Source: Ailanthus altissimus (Eukaryota > Streptophyta > Magnoliopsida > Sapindales > Simaroubaceae). Taken from it: a stretch of 64,000 bases of DNA. Below, piece after piece: positions 39,547-52,300 of the stretch. The notes under the pieces were generated by a model, which did not search any database, had not been told where the DNA came from, and saw nothing but the letters and a program-made list of their open reading frames with translations. Numbering within the stretch: position 1 is the stretch's first letter; each line of letters starts with the position of its first letter. A program made the translations under genes and the position numbers. The stretch covers positions 38,189,001-38,253,000 of the forward strand of contig OX327683.1 in NCBI GenBank assembly GCA_946807835.1, in the 5' to 3' direction.

Positions 39547-39551
39547 AGTGA

Positions 39552-42500
39552 CGGGCAAATGAGGGTTCTCAGATTGGTCCAATAAGAACGCACCGAATTC
39601 CAATGTTTTGGACGGAGCAATTGTTTGATGGCCTAATGAAAATGATGCCTATTTTGAGTCTGACTTTAAATCCAACTTCTAGTAAGTTGAACCTGTTATT
39701 GTTACTTTTGTACCTTTAGTTGGTGTCCTCGCTTGCCTTGTCTCTTAATTAGTTGAAAGTATTTTAATAAACTTAGGCCACACTATCATGTAATAAGATG
39801 CCTTGTTTCATTAGGAAGGACGACAACACTTATAAAATTCGACACCCTAGTGTAAACTTTTTACATAAAAAACTTTTATTAATAAAATAAAGTAATATAA
39901 ATACTAATGTATTTTAATTTCAATTATAATTATCGATTTTGATCATAATCAAATTTACCAATTTAATTTTACTATATACAATGAAAAATTTTGTATGCGA
40001 AAATCTACACAAAAAGCATAACTCATTTACGTACACATACTTCAATCGCTCAATCTTTAACTCTTTTTAATCTTTTTTATTGCAATTGACTTTTACAATC
40101 AAAATTACAATATGTAAATCATAAGAAATTATGACATAAATAATTAAATGTCACAATTTATGACATAAATAATTAATTACGATAATAAAATAAATTCTAA
40201 ATAGTCTTATTTTTTTAAAATTAACAAAGCACTTAATTTAAATTTAAATTAGAGCGACACAACATACAAAAATTTAAAATTAAAACCATCTTTATATATA
40301 TTAAAATATATTTATTAAAATAAACTATAGATACATGAATAGCAAAATTATTATAGAAAAATAATGCTACCATTATTAATATAATGACTAGAGAATAATT
40401 GAGAGACCATATAATACATTACAAGTCTGAACACACATCCTACCAAAACTCGAGCTTTTGATTATAAAGTCAAAAAGATGCATATGAAGAGCATTTACTA
40501 TTATTATATTTAATAAAAAAGTCTATTTTTCAATTGTTACATATAATTACAAGAGATTAAGTGCGAAGACAAATAGATATAATAGTATAAATTTATGAAT
40601 ATAATGTTATTGCAACTTGATAAATTTATGAAATTGAATATAATCGACGAAGACTTATAACTGAAGCCTAATTAACATTCGGGCAGGCGGGCAGGCTCTT
40701 ATACTTAAAAATTAAAAAAAAAAAAAACCCAAATCGGTGGGGGGGTTTTTAAATTACAGATTCTTGTAACTGTAGTTACCCCAAGTGTAAAATTTGATAA
40801 ACTAATATGGGTAATATTTGCAATATAATTGGGTGGCCTGTGGTTGGACCCAACTGTATTGTGGTCTTTTCTCACAAGTCATATGAGTCAGGACCACGAC
40901 ACAAACCAAACAAATTTAAAAGAGAACAGAGACAAGACACAAGGGCTAAAATTTCACGTTAGCTGAGCCTGAGAGCATTGCATTTTGCAGAGCCGGCTGT
41001 TATCGTTGTCATTTTCCATCGATGCAATGTTCAGTGCTGAGTGATGATTGTCAGCCGAAGAGAATTATTTGACTAAATAAAATAAAACAAAAATAGAACT
41101 AGAAGACAAGTACATATTCCTAATTTTCTTTTTCTTGTTAATATCTTTGTCTTATTATCACCTCACCTCTGCTCAGTTTCAAAATATGTAGATGTGTCGC
41201 GAGGGCACGATCTGGCGACAAGACTTACATAATTTATGTTAACTTATTAGGGTTCTTGAAGAGCAAAGAATAAAATCTTTTGTATTTTGGTACTCCGTAA
41301 TTTTTTTTTTAAATATATATATATATATATGTAAATGTCATCTTTTGAATAGCTGTGAAATTTTTTATTTTTTTTACATTAGCAGTCATCTAAGTTCGAA
41401 TAAATGATAGTAAATGTTTTTTTATATTTGCAGTCACTTGGGTTCAAATAATCGTGAATATTATTAGCATCCAGCCCTACTTGACTCAAACAAATGTATA
41501 TAAATATCTTTTTTTTTTTTTTAAATTTTAAAATCTTCTGCATATAGTTTTTTATTAAAAAAAAAAAAAAAGGAAAAGTCCAAAAGCATCGTTTTCTTTT
41601 TTATAAATACGTTCGAAAGGGAAAGGCAAAAGCATCACGAATAAGACGCTTGTCGATTAATGGCATTCGCCAGCACGACTCCATCGAGACTCTTGTCTTG
41701 TTCTCCAGAGTCCAAACAAAGCTAACCTCCTCAATCTTTATTCTCTCTTCTAATCAATTAAACAAGAAATTAAAAACTTGCATGATGATATGATACGAAC
41801 TCGTGATGATTACATGGATCACTATTGAGTTTCAAAGTCACCAAATGCGCATCTTTTTTTTAATTTTTTCTTATAATTAAATTGAACTACTTTTACCGGG
41901 ACTATTTCCCTCAAGTCAATCTAAAAATAATTCTTAATTGACCTAGAGGCTAATGTAATTGATGCAAGATGCATTGCACCAAAGATATATTTGACACCGG
42001 AGCCCGTTCTTAATTCCACAAGACACATGAAAAAAATCAAAGACAAAATCATTCAAAGGAGAGACGATACTCCACGCGCATCTCAAAAAAAAAAAAAAAA
42101 AAAAATTCCACATAACATATAATAAATTATCTATCACCCGACAACACTAATCAGTACATGATTTTATTTTAATTTATGTTGTAGTATTCTTATGAACTCT
42201 TTGTCTCTCTTAAGAAATTATATGATTGTTTAAAAACATAAAATCTTGCAATTGCAAAAGTATTATATTATATTGTAGCTACCTACCCAGCCAGAAGATG
42301 TCAGTTTGCATCAGAGTCCCGATGAAAGATTATAATCATGGTGCCCGCAGAGTAAACCGATCCAAGTTCTAGTAGTTGTAGCCAAATATTTTAGTTGATA
42401 TATGTGGTTCTGTGCATTCTATCATCTAACACTTGTTACTGTCATTCAGAGATTCTGACATTAGTTTTGGGCAGATTATTTCTTTTATAGTTGTTATTTA

Positions 42501-43062
42501 AAGTCAGAGATTTGAGATTGGTTCTGATGAGCACTTGTGCCAGGCAGGATCACTGTATCAGATGATTAAATTAAGTTTAAAATTAGGTTACGTGGTAAGA
42601 GAGACATATATATATATATAATCTTTTAGAAGGAAATCATAAGCTTTTGTTTAATAGAAAATATTAACACTAATAAAATATATTCACAATAATCTAAACT
42701 ACGTTCAAAAATTACAAGCTGAGACGTATTTCTAGTTCATTACGTGCTACGATAAGAATACTAGTCCATGCAATGCATGATGAAAAATATACACGGCAAA
42801 GTCTTTAAAAACTCTTGAAATAGTCTAATATATAGCAACGCCCTTGCCTTTTTTTTTTTTTTGCGCGTCCAACTGGAGCTCACTCAAAATTCTTTGATGC
42901 TGACTGCTGATTTATGTTGCAATCACAACTCTCTTTTTTTTATTGGAAAAATATATATAAAAAAAAGGAAAGAAGAGCCTTTGTTTACGGCAACTATGCA
43001 TGGGGCCACGGCCTAATTATCATAGTGTTTGTTTGTGAGATTGAGTAGTGGTACGAGTAAAG
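39552..43062. other. Gene-free AT-rich intergenic region
   Basis: No gene is supported across this 3.5-kb stretch. It contains homopolymer A and T runs (for example 40715-40728, 41510-41522 and 42086-42106), short AT microsatellites near 41313-41330 and 42607-42620, and a G-run with flanking A-run at 40715-40750. The - strand open frame at 41943-42137 is an artefact of a poly-A run. GC rises mildly near 40850-41040 without a domain. Confidence 0.5.
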
Positions 43063-43623
43063 TGTTACGGATTATTTTTTGAAGTCGCCTAATTTTAAAT
43101 ATTTTTTAAGTGTTAAATAAGTTACAAGGTCAATTATTTAAAAGAAAAAAAAAGAAGAAATGAAAAAAATATATCAAATATTTGAAGGAATATTCTCATA
43201 TATTATTATTAAAAAAAGATTACAAAATTATATAATTATAAGTTTAGAGTATTTAGATGATAATTTGTTTAAATGAGAACTCCATCTATTTATAAATAAA
43301 ATTATATATAATGGACGGTCATGATTTATTTTAATTTAACGGTCCACGTCTAAAGAATAGAATATATAAATGAATATTTCAAAGATGTCACTTATCACAA
43401 GGATATCTCAATGAATATGCCACTTATTACAAGAATATCTTAAGGAATATGTCATTTCTAGAATGTTCTCTCACTTACCACATAAATATGGTCTTAAACT
43501 AAGTCAATTAGGCCTTCTAAAAACTCAAGTCTATGTAACACACAATGGGCCAAATACCCTATTGATAGTCTTGTCGCGCGTCAAATGTTCGAGTAATTAC
43601 TAAAAAATATTTGGGGTGTGACA
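43063..43623 (-). repeat. 3' LTR of the Ty3/gypsy-like element
   Basis: This 561-bp sequence has TGTTAC and GTGACA at its ends and matches the repeat at 46042-46416 in order and wording (for example CTCCATCTATTTATA, GTAACACACAATGGGCCAAATA, TTCGAGTAATTACT). It contains about 180 bp (roughly 43310-43490) that the partner lacks, so the two LTRs differ by an indel as well as by substitutions. Confidence 0.75.
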
Positions 43624-46041
43624 TTCTCCCCCACCAAATTCACGCGACACCCTCGTCGCGTCCTCGTTGAAACTTGTGCACTTTGTTCTTTAAACTCTAG
43701 CTATGCCCTCTTGTGTCCCGAGCGTGCTATTCCATCGGGCAACCCTTTCCACTCGACAAAGTACTCAAGGCTCATCCTGAGTTTCTCTTATTTGTCATGA
43801 TGTGTGAAAATTTTCAAAGGTTCTTGGTTGTGTGGCTCATACTCCGCGCCTTCTATACCTCCACAGTAATGCTTCCAACAACTTGCGGAATGCACCAAAT
43901 ATATCTGTTGCTGCTATCTCGAAGGCATCCTCACATTCTGTGAGACATTGCCAACTCTCTTAGCAATAACCCTTGACCCCTCGTCTCTATGATCAAGGAC
44001 CTTGCGAAGTGGGCGTGCTGACTTGCATTGTGGTCTCCATCACCAAGTCTCTTGCATCATACTTAACACATCGCTGCTTGTCTTTGACCCACTCCTCGTG
44101 TTGTAAATATACATTATGTGACGCCTTGGATTGTTGGATGTCACCTGCATCCGTTAACTCTTTGAGCTGCCTCTGCAACTCTCCCATCTCAGATTGAGGC
44201 ATTCACACTATGGTTGGAAGAGTAAGCCCAAGCTTCAACTTGCCTTCAATTTCCCCTCTCGAAGGCGATTCTCTCGGTAAGGCGATAGGCTTGACCTCTT
44301 TGTGCTCCCCGAGCACTTCTGTAATGTCCCTCGGTATTTCATCTTTGTCCCCTTTCACCGCATCATCCATCCCTGTTGTTGTGGCTAGATGTAACCCGCC
44401 TTTGCGCTCAGCATCTATCCTTAGTTGCATTGCAGAAAGGACCTTGGCATTTGGCTTGGATTGCCCACCCTCAGTATCATTTGAGGTCCTCCCTCCAAAA
44501 TACATATGTAGTTGTGTTGAGAAAGTAGCACCGCATTAAAATCATTGAAAGGTGCTACTGAGAAATTTACTTTACTGTGCCATTTGCCTATGTGGATTTC
44601 AGCTCCTCGAACCATTCCATTCAGTGGCTTGGCTCTAGCATTTACGGACTTAAGGTATCATTCTCATTTCTCCACATAAAGGCCCAAACGCTTCACTTCC
44701 GCACGCTTCATAAAGTTGTGCGTAGCCCCCATGTCAATCAGCACTTGAGTATTTATGCAATTGATGTTAGTTTCAATGTATATGAGTGTCGTTCCTATTG
44801 AACAACTGCATACAACCCATACGACTCTGTTCGCGCTCCTTTTGTGCCTCGTACATTGCATTAAAAGCATTTTTTTTGGACAATCCTTCACCCAATGATC
44901 TCCATTGCAAAGGAAACAGTTCAACTTTGGACCATTACCTCTATGGTCGTTGTGCTTTTGCTCCTTCCACTTAGGCGGTTTGCCTTTCTCCTCCTTGCTC
45001 TCTGGAGGTTGAAACTCCTTGGCTTCCCCACTCTTACTGTGATTGGGTTTAGAATGTTTGAACTTACTAGTTTCTCCTTTGCGGTAATCCATGAGCATCT
45101 CCGCCATTGTAAGGGCATCGAATATATTTTACACTCTGCGCTTCTTCAACTCCTTGGCAGCCCATGATTATAACCCGTCTACGAAATTGAATAACAAGTT
45201 GTCCTCACTTATGTTGCGAATTTGTAACATTAACAAAGAGTACTTATCTACATACTCTTGCGCAGAGTGTAAAATAGACTTCATTTGTTTCAATTCCTTC
45301 AACTGCTTGCGAGCATCGTGCGCTACATTCTCAAGATAGAATTGGTACTTTAATTCCCGTTGCAATTCTTCCTAGGTGTTTATGGTGCAGGTACCCTTGC
45401 GAATCTCTTCGCTTTTTCTACGCCATCATAGAATTGCATGTTCAGAAAGGTACAATTAGTAGTACTTACCTTATGTTCGTCCCACATGTCTACAGTGTCG
45501 AAATACCTCTCCATTTACCAAAAAAACTTGTTAAGCTCTTTGGCATCCCGCTTGCCGCTAAACTCATTCGATTTAGGGACTTTAACCCTTGGTGTAACCA
45601 AAACACTTTGAGTAGCTACGCCACGTTCTCTTTGATAGTCTCGAACCCTTTCTGTAACTCTTCCACTTGAGCTTGTAGCTTTTCCATGGTTGAAAACACA
45701 TTCTCTTGAAAAGTCTTGACCCTATCTTATTGCTTCTCTGTATATGTGTCAGTGGTGTCATCGATGAGGAAGCGTATTTAATCCCCTTGACGGTCGAGAC
45801 CCACTTTTAATTTCTCGACTTGCTCCTCAAACTCTCCAAGGTAGTTTGTCACCTTGGTCATGGCAACACCAAGCGTCATGACCACGTCCCCAAAATTGCG
45901 GCTTGGTTCAACGGACTTCGCTTAAGGAAGGCTAGTATGCATCCTAGCTTTGAGATCTCTACCCCTTTAAACCAAAAGGTCGGATGATCCATCAATATTC
46001 ATCTCTTTCACCATCTTTCTCAAACCTACTCTGATACTACT
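43624..46041 (-). mobile_element. Internal region of a deleted Ty3/gypsy retrotransposon (gag-protease remnant)
   Basis: On the - strand, next to the right LTR, 46022-46036 contains a degenerate Met-tRNA primer site (complement of ACTCTGATACTAC). Gag remnants follow. The frame at 45107-44664 holds an RKGETSKF region, the zinc knuckle CFLCNGDHWVKDC and the protease motif VLIDMGATHNFM, where DMGA replaces the family's usual DTGA. Frames at 44615-44421 and 44505-44203 continue the protease/linker region. The frame at 44202-43993 begins with the start of the reverse-transcriptase domain (LKELTDAGDIQQSKA) and then departs from it. Reverse transcriptase, RNase H and integrase are essentially gone. 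Frames are broken by stops. The wording fits a chromovirus-type gypsy lineage. The element is non-autonomous and dead. Confidence 0.75.
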
Positions 46042-46416
46042 TGTCACAGATTATTTCTCGAACCCGTGCGACCTTATACATTTTTTAAGTACTAAGTAGC
46101 ATACAAGACCAATTACCCAAAGAAAGAGATAAAGAAGAAGCACACTAAGTGTTTGAGAGGATACTCTCGTATATTATTACTAAAGAGAGATTACAAAGCT
46201 ATAGAATTACAAACTTGGAGTATTTGAATGATGGTTTGCTCAAATAAGAGCTCCATCTATTTATAGTTAAAACTATATACAAGGCCTTAACCGAAGTCAA
46301 TTGGGCATTCTAGAAGTTTAAGCCCATGTAACACACAATAGGCCAAATATCCTCTTAGTGGTGTTGTCGAGCGCCAAATATTTGAGTAATTACTTGAAAA
46401 TATTTAGGACGTGACA
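46042..46416 (-). repeat. 5' LTR of the Ty3/gypsy-like element
   Basis: This 375-bp sequence begins TGTCACAG and ends GTGACA. It matches 43063-43623 but lacks about 180 bp of its partner's middle. It adjoins the degenerate primer-binding site at 46022-46036, which makes it the 5' LTR of a - strand element. The flanking bases share AAAG (43059-43062 and 46417-46420), compatible with a decayed target duplication. Confidence 0.75.
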
Positions 46417-46699
46417 AAAGAAAATGAGGGTGAATCCATTAAATCTGATCTGGTTCGTGTATTTGTTTGTGCACCAGCAATCAGTGTGATTGTGTTTGTG
46501 GTGGATGATGATAGAAAACGATGTCATCTAGCATTTAGTACTCTATCACATCTCCAAATTCCACACTTAATCTTAAGGCTAACCATTCCACATGTTTACA
46601 CATGTCAAAATATCTTTCAGCTGATCGGATTATACATTATATCAGTGTGATTGAATTTTCACAAAAAAACATATGAGAAAACAATGGCTTTTTTTCTCG

Positions 46700-48687
46700 G
46701 CGCACGTTAGCATTGACTAACTTATGCCGTGCTCCAAATTGAAAAGAAGAAGACTCGTAATTATCTCAATGTTTCTTGATCCCGCTCGGCGCTCAACTTT
46801 GATGATGTTGCTGTGGCACCGACATCTTCTGTGGAACAGATCATGGTTGATTCTCCGATGAGAAGCATACTGGCTCCTACAAGTTTAGGTGTGTTGTTTG
46901 CCAATCTTCTACCCATTGGAAAACATCGATCTGCGTCTGTCTGCCCTCCAGTGGTTCTGGCTGGTGGTGGTGGGGCGGTTGGCTCTTCGTTCTTAAGGTT
47001 AACTATAGCTGTTGCTCCGGGACGGCGGTTGGTGCTTACTTTGGTGCTGTGGCTGCAATGGGAACTGCTTCTGTTCCTATGAAGGCCGGACCTGAGACGC
47101 CTGTCGGTGATGTCTCTGGCTCGATTATTGCTACTACGATTAGGACTAGGTCTTGGAACACTATGTCTATACCTCGGATGGTTGAGTATTCCATGGATGT
47201 AAAGGGAGGGAGGGACGAGAAAAAGGGGAAAAATAGGGACAGTCACTCTAAGCCATGGGTGTCGCTCTTTTCTGATAATCGCAACCTTACACCTGAATAT
47301 AAATTGTAATTTGTTGCTTCTAAAATATACAATGGTCAAAGAGTGGTAAAATTTCGCACTAAGAAACTCATTAAGGAAGAAAAACGATGGAAGTACGCCT
47401 TAATTAGAGGAGTGTATGACCTTTTACCACGGTTCTATCGCCTTCAAGCCTTCGTGCAAAATCGCTGGGCTCGGTATGGTTTAATTTCTATTCACTCCAT
47501 TAAGCCTGATTTGTTCTTATTTAATTTTGATATCGAATTAAGACAACAAAAAGCTTTGAATGATGGAATGATGGAATAATTACTTTTGATAACCATCCTT
47601 TGATTGTTAAAATTTGAAAACTATGAATGATAATAGATATGTCTAGCATTCGATCAGTGCCTATCTAGATACAATTGCCTGGGCTTCCATAGGAATTTCG
47701 GACCCCTTCTATGCTAAGCCAAATTACTAGTTGTATAGGGATGCTCAAATATTGTGACCTCTGTACATTGAATAAAACAAAATTGGCTTATACTAGAGTT
47801 TTAGTGGAAATGGATGTTGGGGGTAAATTCTAATATATTGTGATGTTGGAGGATGAAAATGGTGCCACTGTGACTCAAGATGTAATTTATGAATGAAAGC
47901 CAAACATTTATAGTAAATGCAATAAATTTGGTCACGCAGATAAATCTTGTGCTCCAATAAGAAAGGCTAGACAAATATGGCAAGTGAAAAATGACAACCG
48001 ACAAAATAGTGAGGGGAAGGAATTCAAACCCCTACCCTAATTTGAAAAGTCTGATGAGGCCCTTATAGCTGAGACGGTTATGGTAAGATAAGATGAGGGG
48101 AAGAATTATAATATGAAAAAAAAAGTTTGACATGGTAGAGCTAAGCATTAAGGTCGGGCTCTCACCAGCTACTCATGGCGAGATTCAAGCAGTTGACAGA
48201 TATAATCTGAGGAAGACTATTGTTCTCACCTATGAGGTGGGAATAATTAGAGAGGGTAAAAAAGCTATAAGGATCCTCCAACCCCCTAATAGGAGTACAT
48301 TATTGCAAGTTAGAACATACGGGGTCTCTATGCCCTGCAAACAATCAAAGGTGAGAACTCTAATTAAGAAGAATAAGTTAAGTCTCATAGGTTTATTAGA
48401 AACAAGGGTGAAGTAAGAGAATACAATTAAAATTTGGGGCAAATTGGCTCTAAAAGGATGGAAACTAGAACATAATTCTGATTATTTAAATATGGGAAGG
48501 ATTTAGGTAGTTTTTAATCCTGATAGATGCAATGTTGAAATTCTCAGGAAGCATGGGCAATTCTTGCATTATAAAGTGATAATTAAGGGTTTGGAGTTTT
48601 ATTGGACCATTGTTTATGGTGCATCTGATGCTATAGAAATGGAGACTCTGTGGAGTGATCTTAATGGTGTGATGGTGACTGCACAAC
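46700..48687 (+). pseudogene. LINE (L1-type) ORF1 and start of ORF2, degenerate
   Basis: The + strand holds a plant L1-type ORF1 remnant. It begins with a variable N-terminal part (46800-47250), then the KPWVSLFSDNRN-type motif near 47251. A DUF4283-like stretch follows (LLPRFYRLQAFVQNRWARYG, 47423-47482), then a broken zinc knuckle CNKFGHADKSC (47919-47951). From about 48300 the apurinic endonuclease of ORF2 begins (KKNKLSLIGLLETRVK at 48368-48415) and continues to 48687. Stops and frameshifts occur throughout, so it is inactive. The - strand frame at 46761-47339 is a shadow. Confidence 0.72.
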
Positions 48688-50081
48688 TGATGCGATATTT
48701 CTATATCATAAAATTAAGTGCAAGTATACACTATCGTATGCAAGTAATAAAGAGACTAAATAAGTCAGATGTCGAACCCACAGGGATAATTGTTTCTTTT
48801 TAACCAATTACTAAAATTATATCTTCCTAATAATTATTCAGAAAAATAAAAATCTAAGAATGAATGTAAGAAATATAAAAGCAAAACACAATGCAAAGAG
48901 AATAGGGATATAGCAACGTAGAGAAAACCTAGGATTAATATTATCCCTCAATATGTTTCTAATGATTAATCCTCTAATATTTAACTCACTTAGTCTTTAT
49001 TATTGATCAAGACACTAATGTATTCACAAGCCTCTTCCAAGGTCATGCAAGTATATCTTAGTTTACCAAATACCTATATTCCTATGGTACTTGTAATAAA
49101 TTAAGATTCATTAATATTAGGTCTTATTGATCATACATGCCAATTAGGTATATTCCTATCCTAAATTGAAACTCGCATATGCAACATTGAATGTTACTCT
49201 ACAATCATGCATCAAATTACTTAGGTCTAAATATATTGATTCCTTTTCCAAGTTTATCAAAATATTACCAATTCATTCACCATATATTGGCTAGATATAT
49301 TGAAGCATTAAACACAAGTAATTTAAATAATAAATGACTAAGTTTATTAAATACTAAAAAGATATGGCAATTAAGCACACATATTGAGTTCAAATATTAA
49401 CCCTAGAAAATAAGTTAGCTCATGGCTACAAGAGAACAGCAGTAAAAATATTTATAAATCATGATACAATTATTAGCAAACCGATATAGACGTCGAATTG
49501 CTCTTAATTGCGCTGCCTAGGAACTCTTGATGCCGAAGAACGTCTTGTATTTCTCTTTAAAGTTGCGTCAATTAAGCTCCTATTGCTCTCCAAGACTCGT
49601 GCTCTGTATTCTTGGTGCTCTTGGGTTGTCTTGGATTGATTCCTGAAGGTTGGGAACGAGTGGCTTTTTATAGGGATTGCTATGAGCTTAAAAATCTCAA
49701 TTCTCGTCGGACTAGGACTCGCACTACCGCTGGCGCGCTATGCATCTGTCGCTGGGGCGACGCGTGAAAAAACTATGACCGCTGGAGCGGTAGGATCTTG
49801 GCGCTAGGGCGCTAAACGCGACTTAAGCAGGTCGTTTTTCTTATTTCGATCACTATTTCAGCGCTGGGGCGACAATAGTTGTGGCGCGGTTGCGCTGGAC
49901 TCATATTTTAAAAATTTTGCATTTTAGTTCCTGTTTTTGCTCCTTTTGCATTCTTTCTTTAAATTTCGTTTAAGTTCCTATAAATAACAATAATGCACAT
50001 AAATAGCCATCTATTCTCATAAAATTATAAAATATCAATAATAAAAACATGAGAAAATATATGACAAATTTGCCTTTATCA
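48688..50081. mobile_element. 1394-bp solo-LTR-like insertion inside the LINE
   Basis: The element starts TGATGCGATA and ends CCTTTATCA. It is flanked by a perfect 5-bp direct repeat, ACAAC, at 48683-48687 and 50082-50086. TG..CA ends with a 5-bp duplication point to an LTR-class insertion. No primer site, gag or pol is present, so a solo LTR is the simplest reading. Removing it brings the LINE endonuclease reading frame back into register across the junction. The distal part (49720-49900) is unusually GC-rich, with recurring GCGCTGGGGCGA-like words. The start has GATGTCGAACCCACAGGGAT, a phrase I associate with widespread plant LTR families. Confidence 0.75.
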
Positions 50082-50086
50082 ACAAC

Positions 50087-52300
50087 ATCATTGGCTAATT
50101 CAAGGTGACTTCAATAATGTTCTTAGCAACAATGATAAGATTGGGGGCAACTGGGCTAATGATAATATGATGGAGCCTTTTAAAAATTAGATTTCAATGC
50201 TTAAGCTCTATGAGCTAAAAAGTCAAGGCTGCAGATTCACATGGTGTAAAAATCAGCAGGGTTCTCGGAGGATTTGGAGAAAGATTGATTGGACATTTGT
50301 AAATGAACAATGGTTAAATATATGAGAACGGTTTGAGAATAAAGTGTTAACAGCAGGTGTTTCTGATCACTCCCCTCTTGTGGTAACTATCTCAAAGGAT
50401 CTTCCTAGAGGTAGGCTACATTTTAAGTTCTTCAGGGCAATTGAAAATATATAAAAAATAGAGATCCAGGGCTTTCCAATGTGCAAAGTGTGGTGTAAAC
50501 TTAAACTTCTAAAAGTCAAGCTAAAAGAACTAAATAAGGACTTGTTCATGGATCTATCTCAAAAGATTAAAGATTGGAAGTTAGTGTTGGACTCTTTACA
50601 AACTGGTTTAATGGTTGACCCTTTTAATGAAGTACTTCATGATAAAGAAATGGGTATTTATCAGCATCTGAAGAAGCTCATTGCCACTGAGGAAAGAATC
50701 ATTAAACAAAAATTTAGAGTCAATTGGGTGCATCTTGGGAACTCAAACTCTAAATATTTCCACAATATAGTTAAGCAAAGTAGAGCGAGGAATAAAATCT
50801 ATTGTATAACAGATCATAATGGCAACTTTATCTAAGACCCTGCGGATATTAAAAGTACCATTGTGCACTACTATCAGGACTTGTTGAGGGACTGAAGTAG
50901 GTACCAAAGAGGCCATCGATTAGAAAATTATTAATAATGGGCTAAAACTAAGGGAGGAAGATCGAGACATACTATACGCCCCTATCTTCGAACAGAAAAT
51001 GAAAGATGCAATGTTTAGTATAAGGGGGGATAAAGCATCAAGTCTTGATGGTTATAATAGCTTTTTTTTGTTGAAAATGTTGGACAGTCATTAGCAAAGA
51101 TGTCACTCAAGTTGTACAATATTACTTTTACACAGGTCAGATTTATAACCCTATTAATGTCACTGCCATTACTTTAGTCCCTAAGATACCTAACCCTCAC
51201 ACCCTTGGGGACTATAGACCAATATCTTGTTGTACTATGCTGTATAAATATATCACAAAAATAATCACAGGCAGATTAAGGAAGCTTATCGGTTATCTGG
51301 TTTGCCCTAGCCAAATAGCTTTCATTCCCCACAGAAAAATCGTTGATGATGTTCTCTTAGCTCATGAGCTGGTGAAAGGTTATGATAGGAAAAGTGGTGT
51401 ACCCAGTTGTGCCCTTAAAATTGACTTGCGAAAGGCTTTTGACTCAATTTCTTGGAATTTCTTGGAAGAAGTATTATTGGGGCTCAACTTTTCTTTCTAG
51501 TTCATTAGACTGATCATATGTTGTGTACAATAATGTATCTTTTCAGTAGTTGTAAATAGAAGCCTGAAGGGTTTTTTTCCTAGAAAAAGAGGTTTAAAGC
51601 AATAAGACTCTATGTCCCCCGTGTTATTTGTCCTTGTAATGGAGTATCTAAGTAAAAGCCTGCACGGTATTCTTGATCATTAGTTTATTTTTCACAAAAG
51701 ATGTAAACGAATGAGACTGAATAGCCTGATCTTTACCCTTGACTTGTTCCTATTCTCTCATGGTGACATAAACTCTGTTGGGCATTTAAAATAGCTTTGA
51801 ATAACTTCTACAAAGTTTTAGCCTTACATCTAAATGTAAGCAAGAGTTTAATATTTTTTGGTCATGTCCCTGTAGCTATGAAAAATGCTATTTTGCACTT
51901 GACCCAGTTTCAATGTGGTATTCTTTAAGTTAAATATTTAGGAGTCCCTTTAATTTTTGAAAAATTAAAGAAGGACCACTGTCGAGAATTGATCAGTAAA
52001 ATAACTGCAAAAGTTTCAAATTGGGCAAGTAAGATGTTATCATATGTTAGACGATAGCAATTGATTAATTTTGTGTTAATAAATATGAACATGTATTGGT
52101 ACTCTATATTTATCCTTCCAAAGACAGTTATTAAAGAGATAAAAAGTATTTGTAGGAAATTTTTATGATATAGTCATGATTCATAGAAAAAAAAATGTCC
52201 TATCATTTGGGATGATCTCTGCTATACCAAAAAAGAATGAGAATTGGAGATAAAATTTTTACATACATAAAATTAAGTTTCAATTATTAAATACATATGG
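50087..52300 (+). pseudogene. LINE ORF2 remainder: endonuclease and reverse transcriptase, degenerate
   Basis: This continues the LINE of 46700-48687. Endonuclease motifs appear just after the insertion (QGDFNNVLSNNDKIGG; then FENKVLTAGVSDHSPLVV near 50335-50385). A helical linker follows at 50479-50835, then reverse transcriptase. The latter has GDYRPISC (51209-51232), PSQIAFIP, and motif A ALKIDLRKAFDS (51414-51449). The catalytic YADD/FADD box is replaced by a FTLDLFLF-like reading near 51730. Frames are closed by many stops. Similarity fades after about 52250. No poly-A tail or target duplication was located. Confidence 0.78.

Noticed and set aside
43618..45670. Many + strand open frames across the gypsy remnant
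   Set aside because: They mirror the - strand gag and protease coding sequence, which carries the real motifs (zinc knuckle and DxGATHNF), so they are shadows.
46761..47339. 192-residue - strand open frame
   Set aside because: It is antisense to LINE ORF1, which has the better motif matches on the + strand. Its basic, proline-rich composition is that of a shadow.
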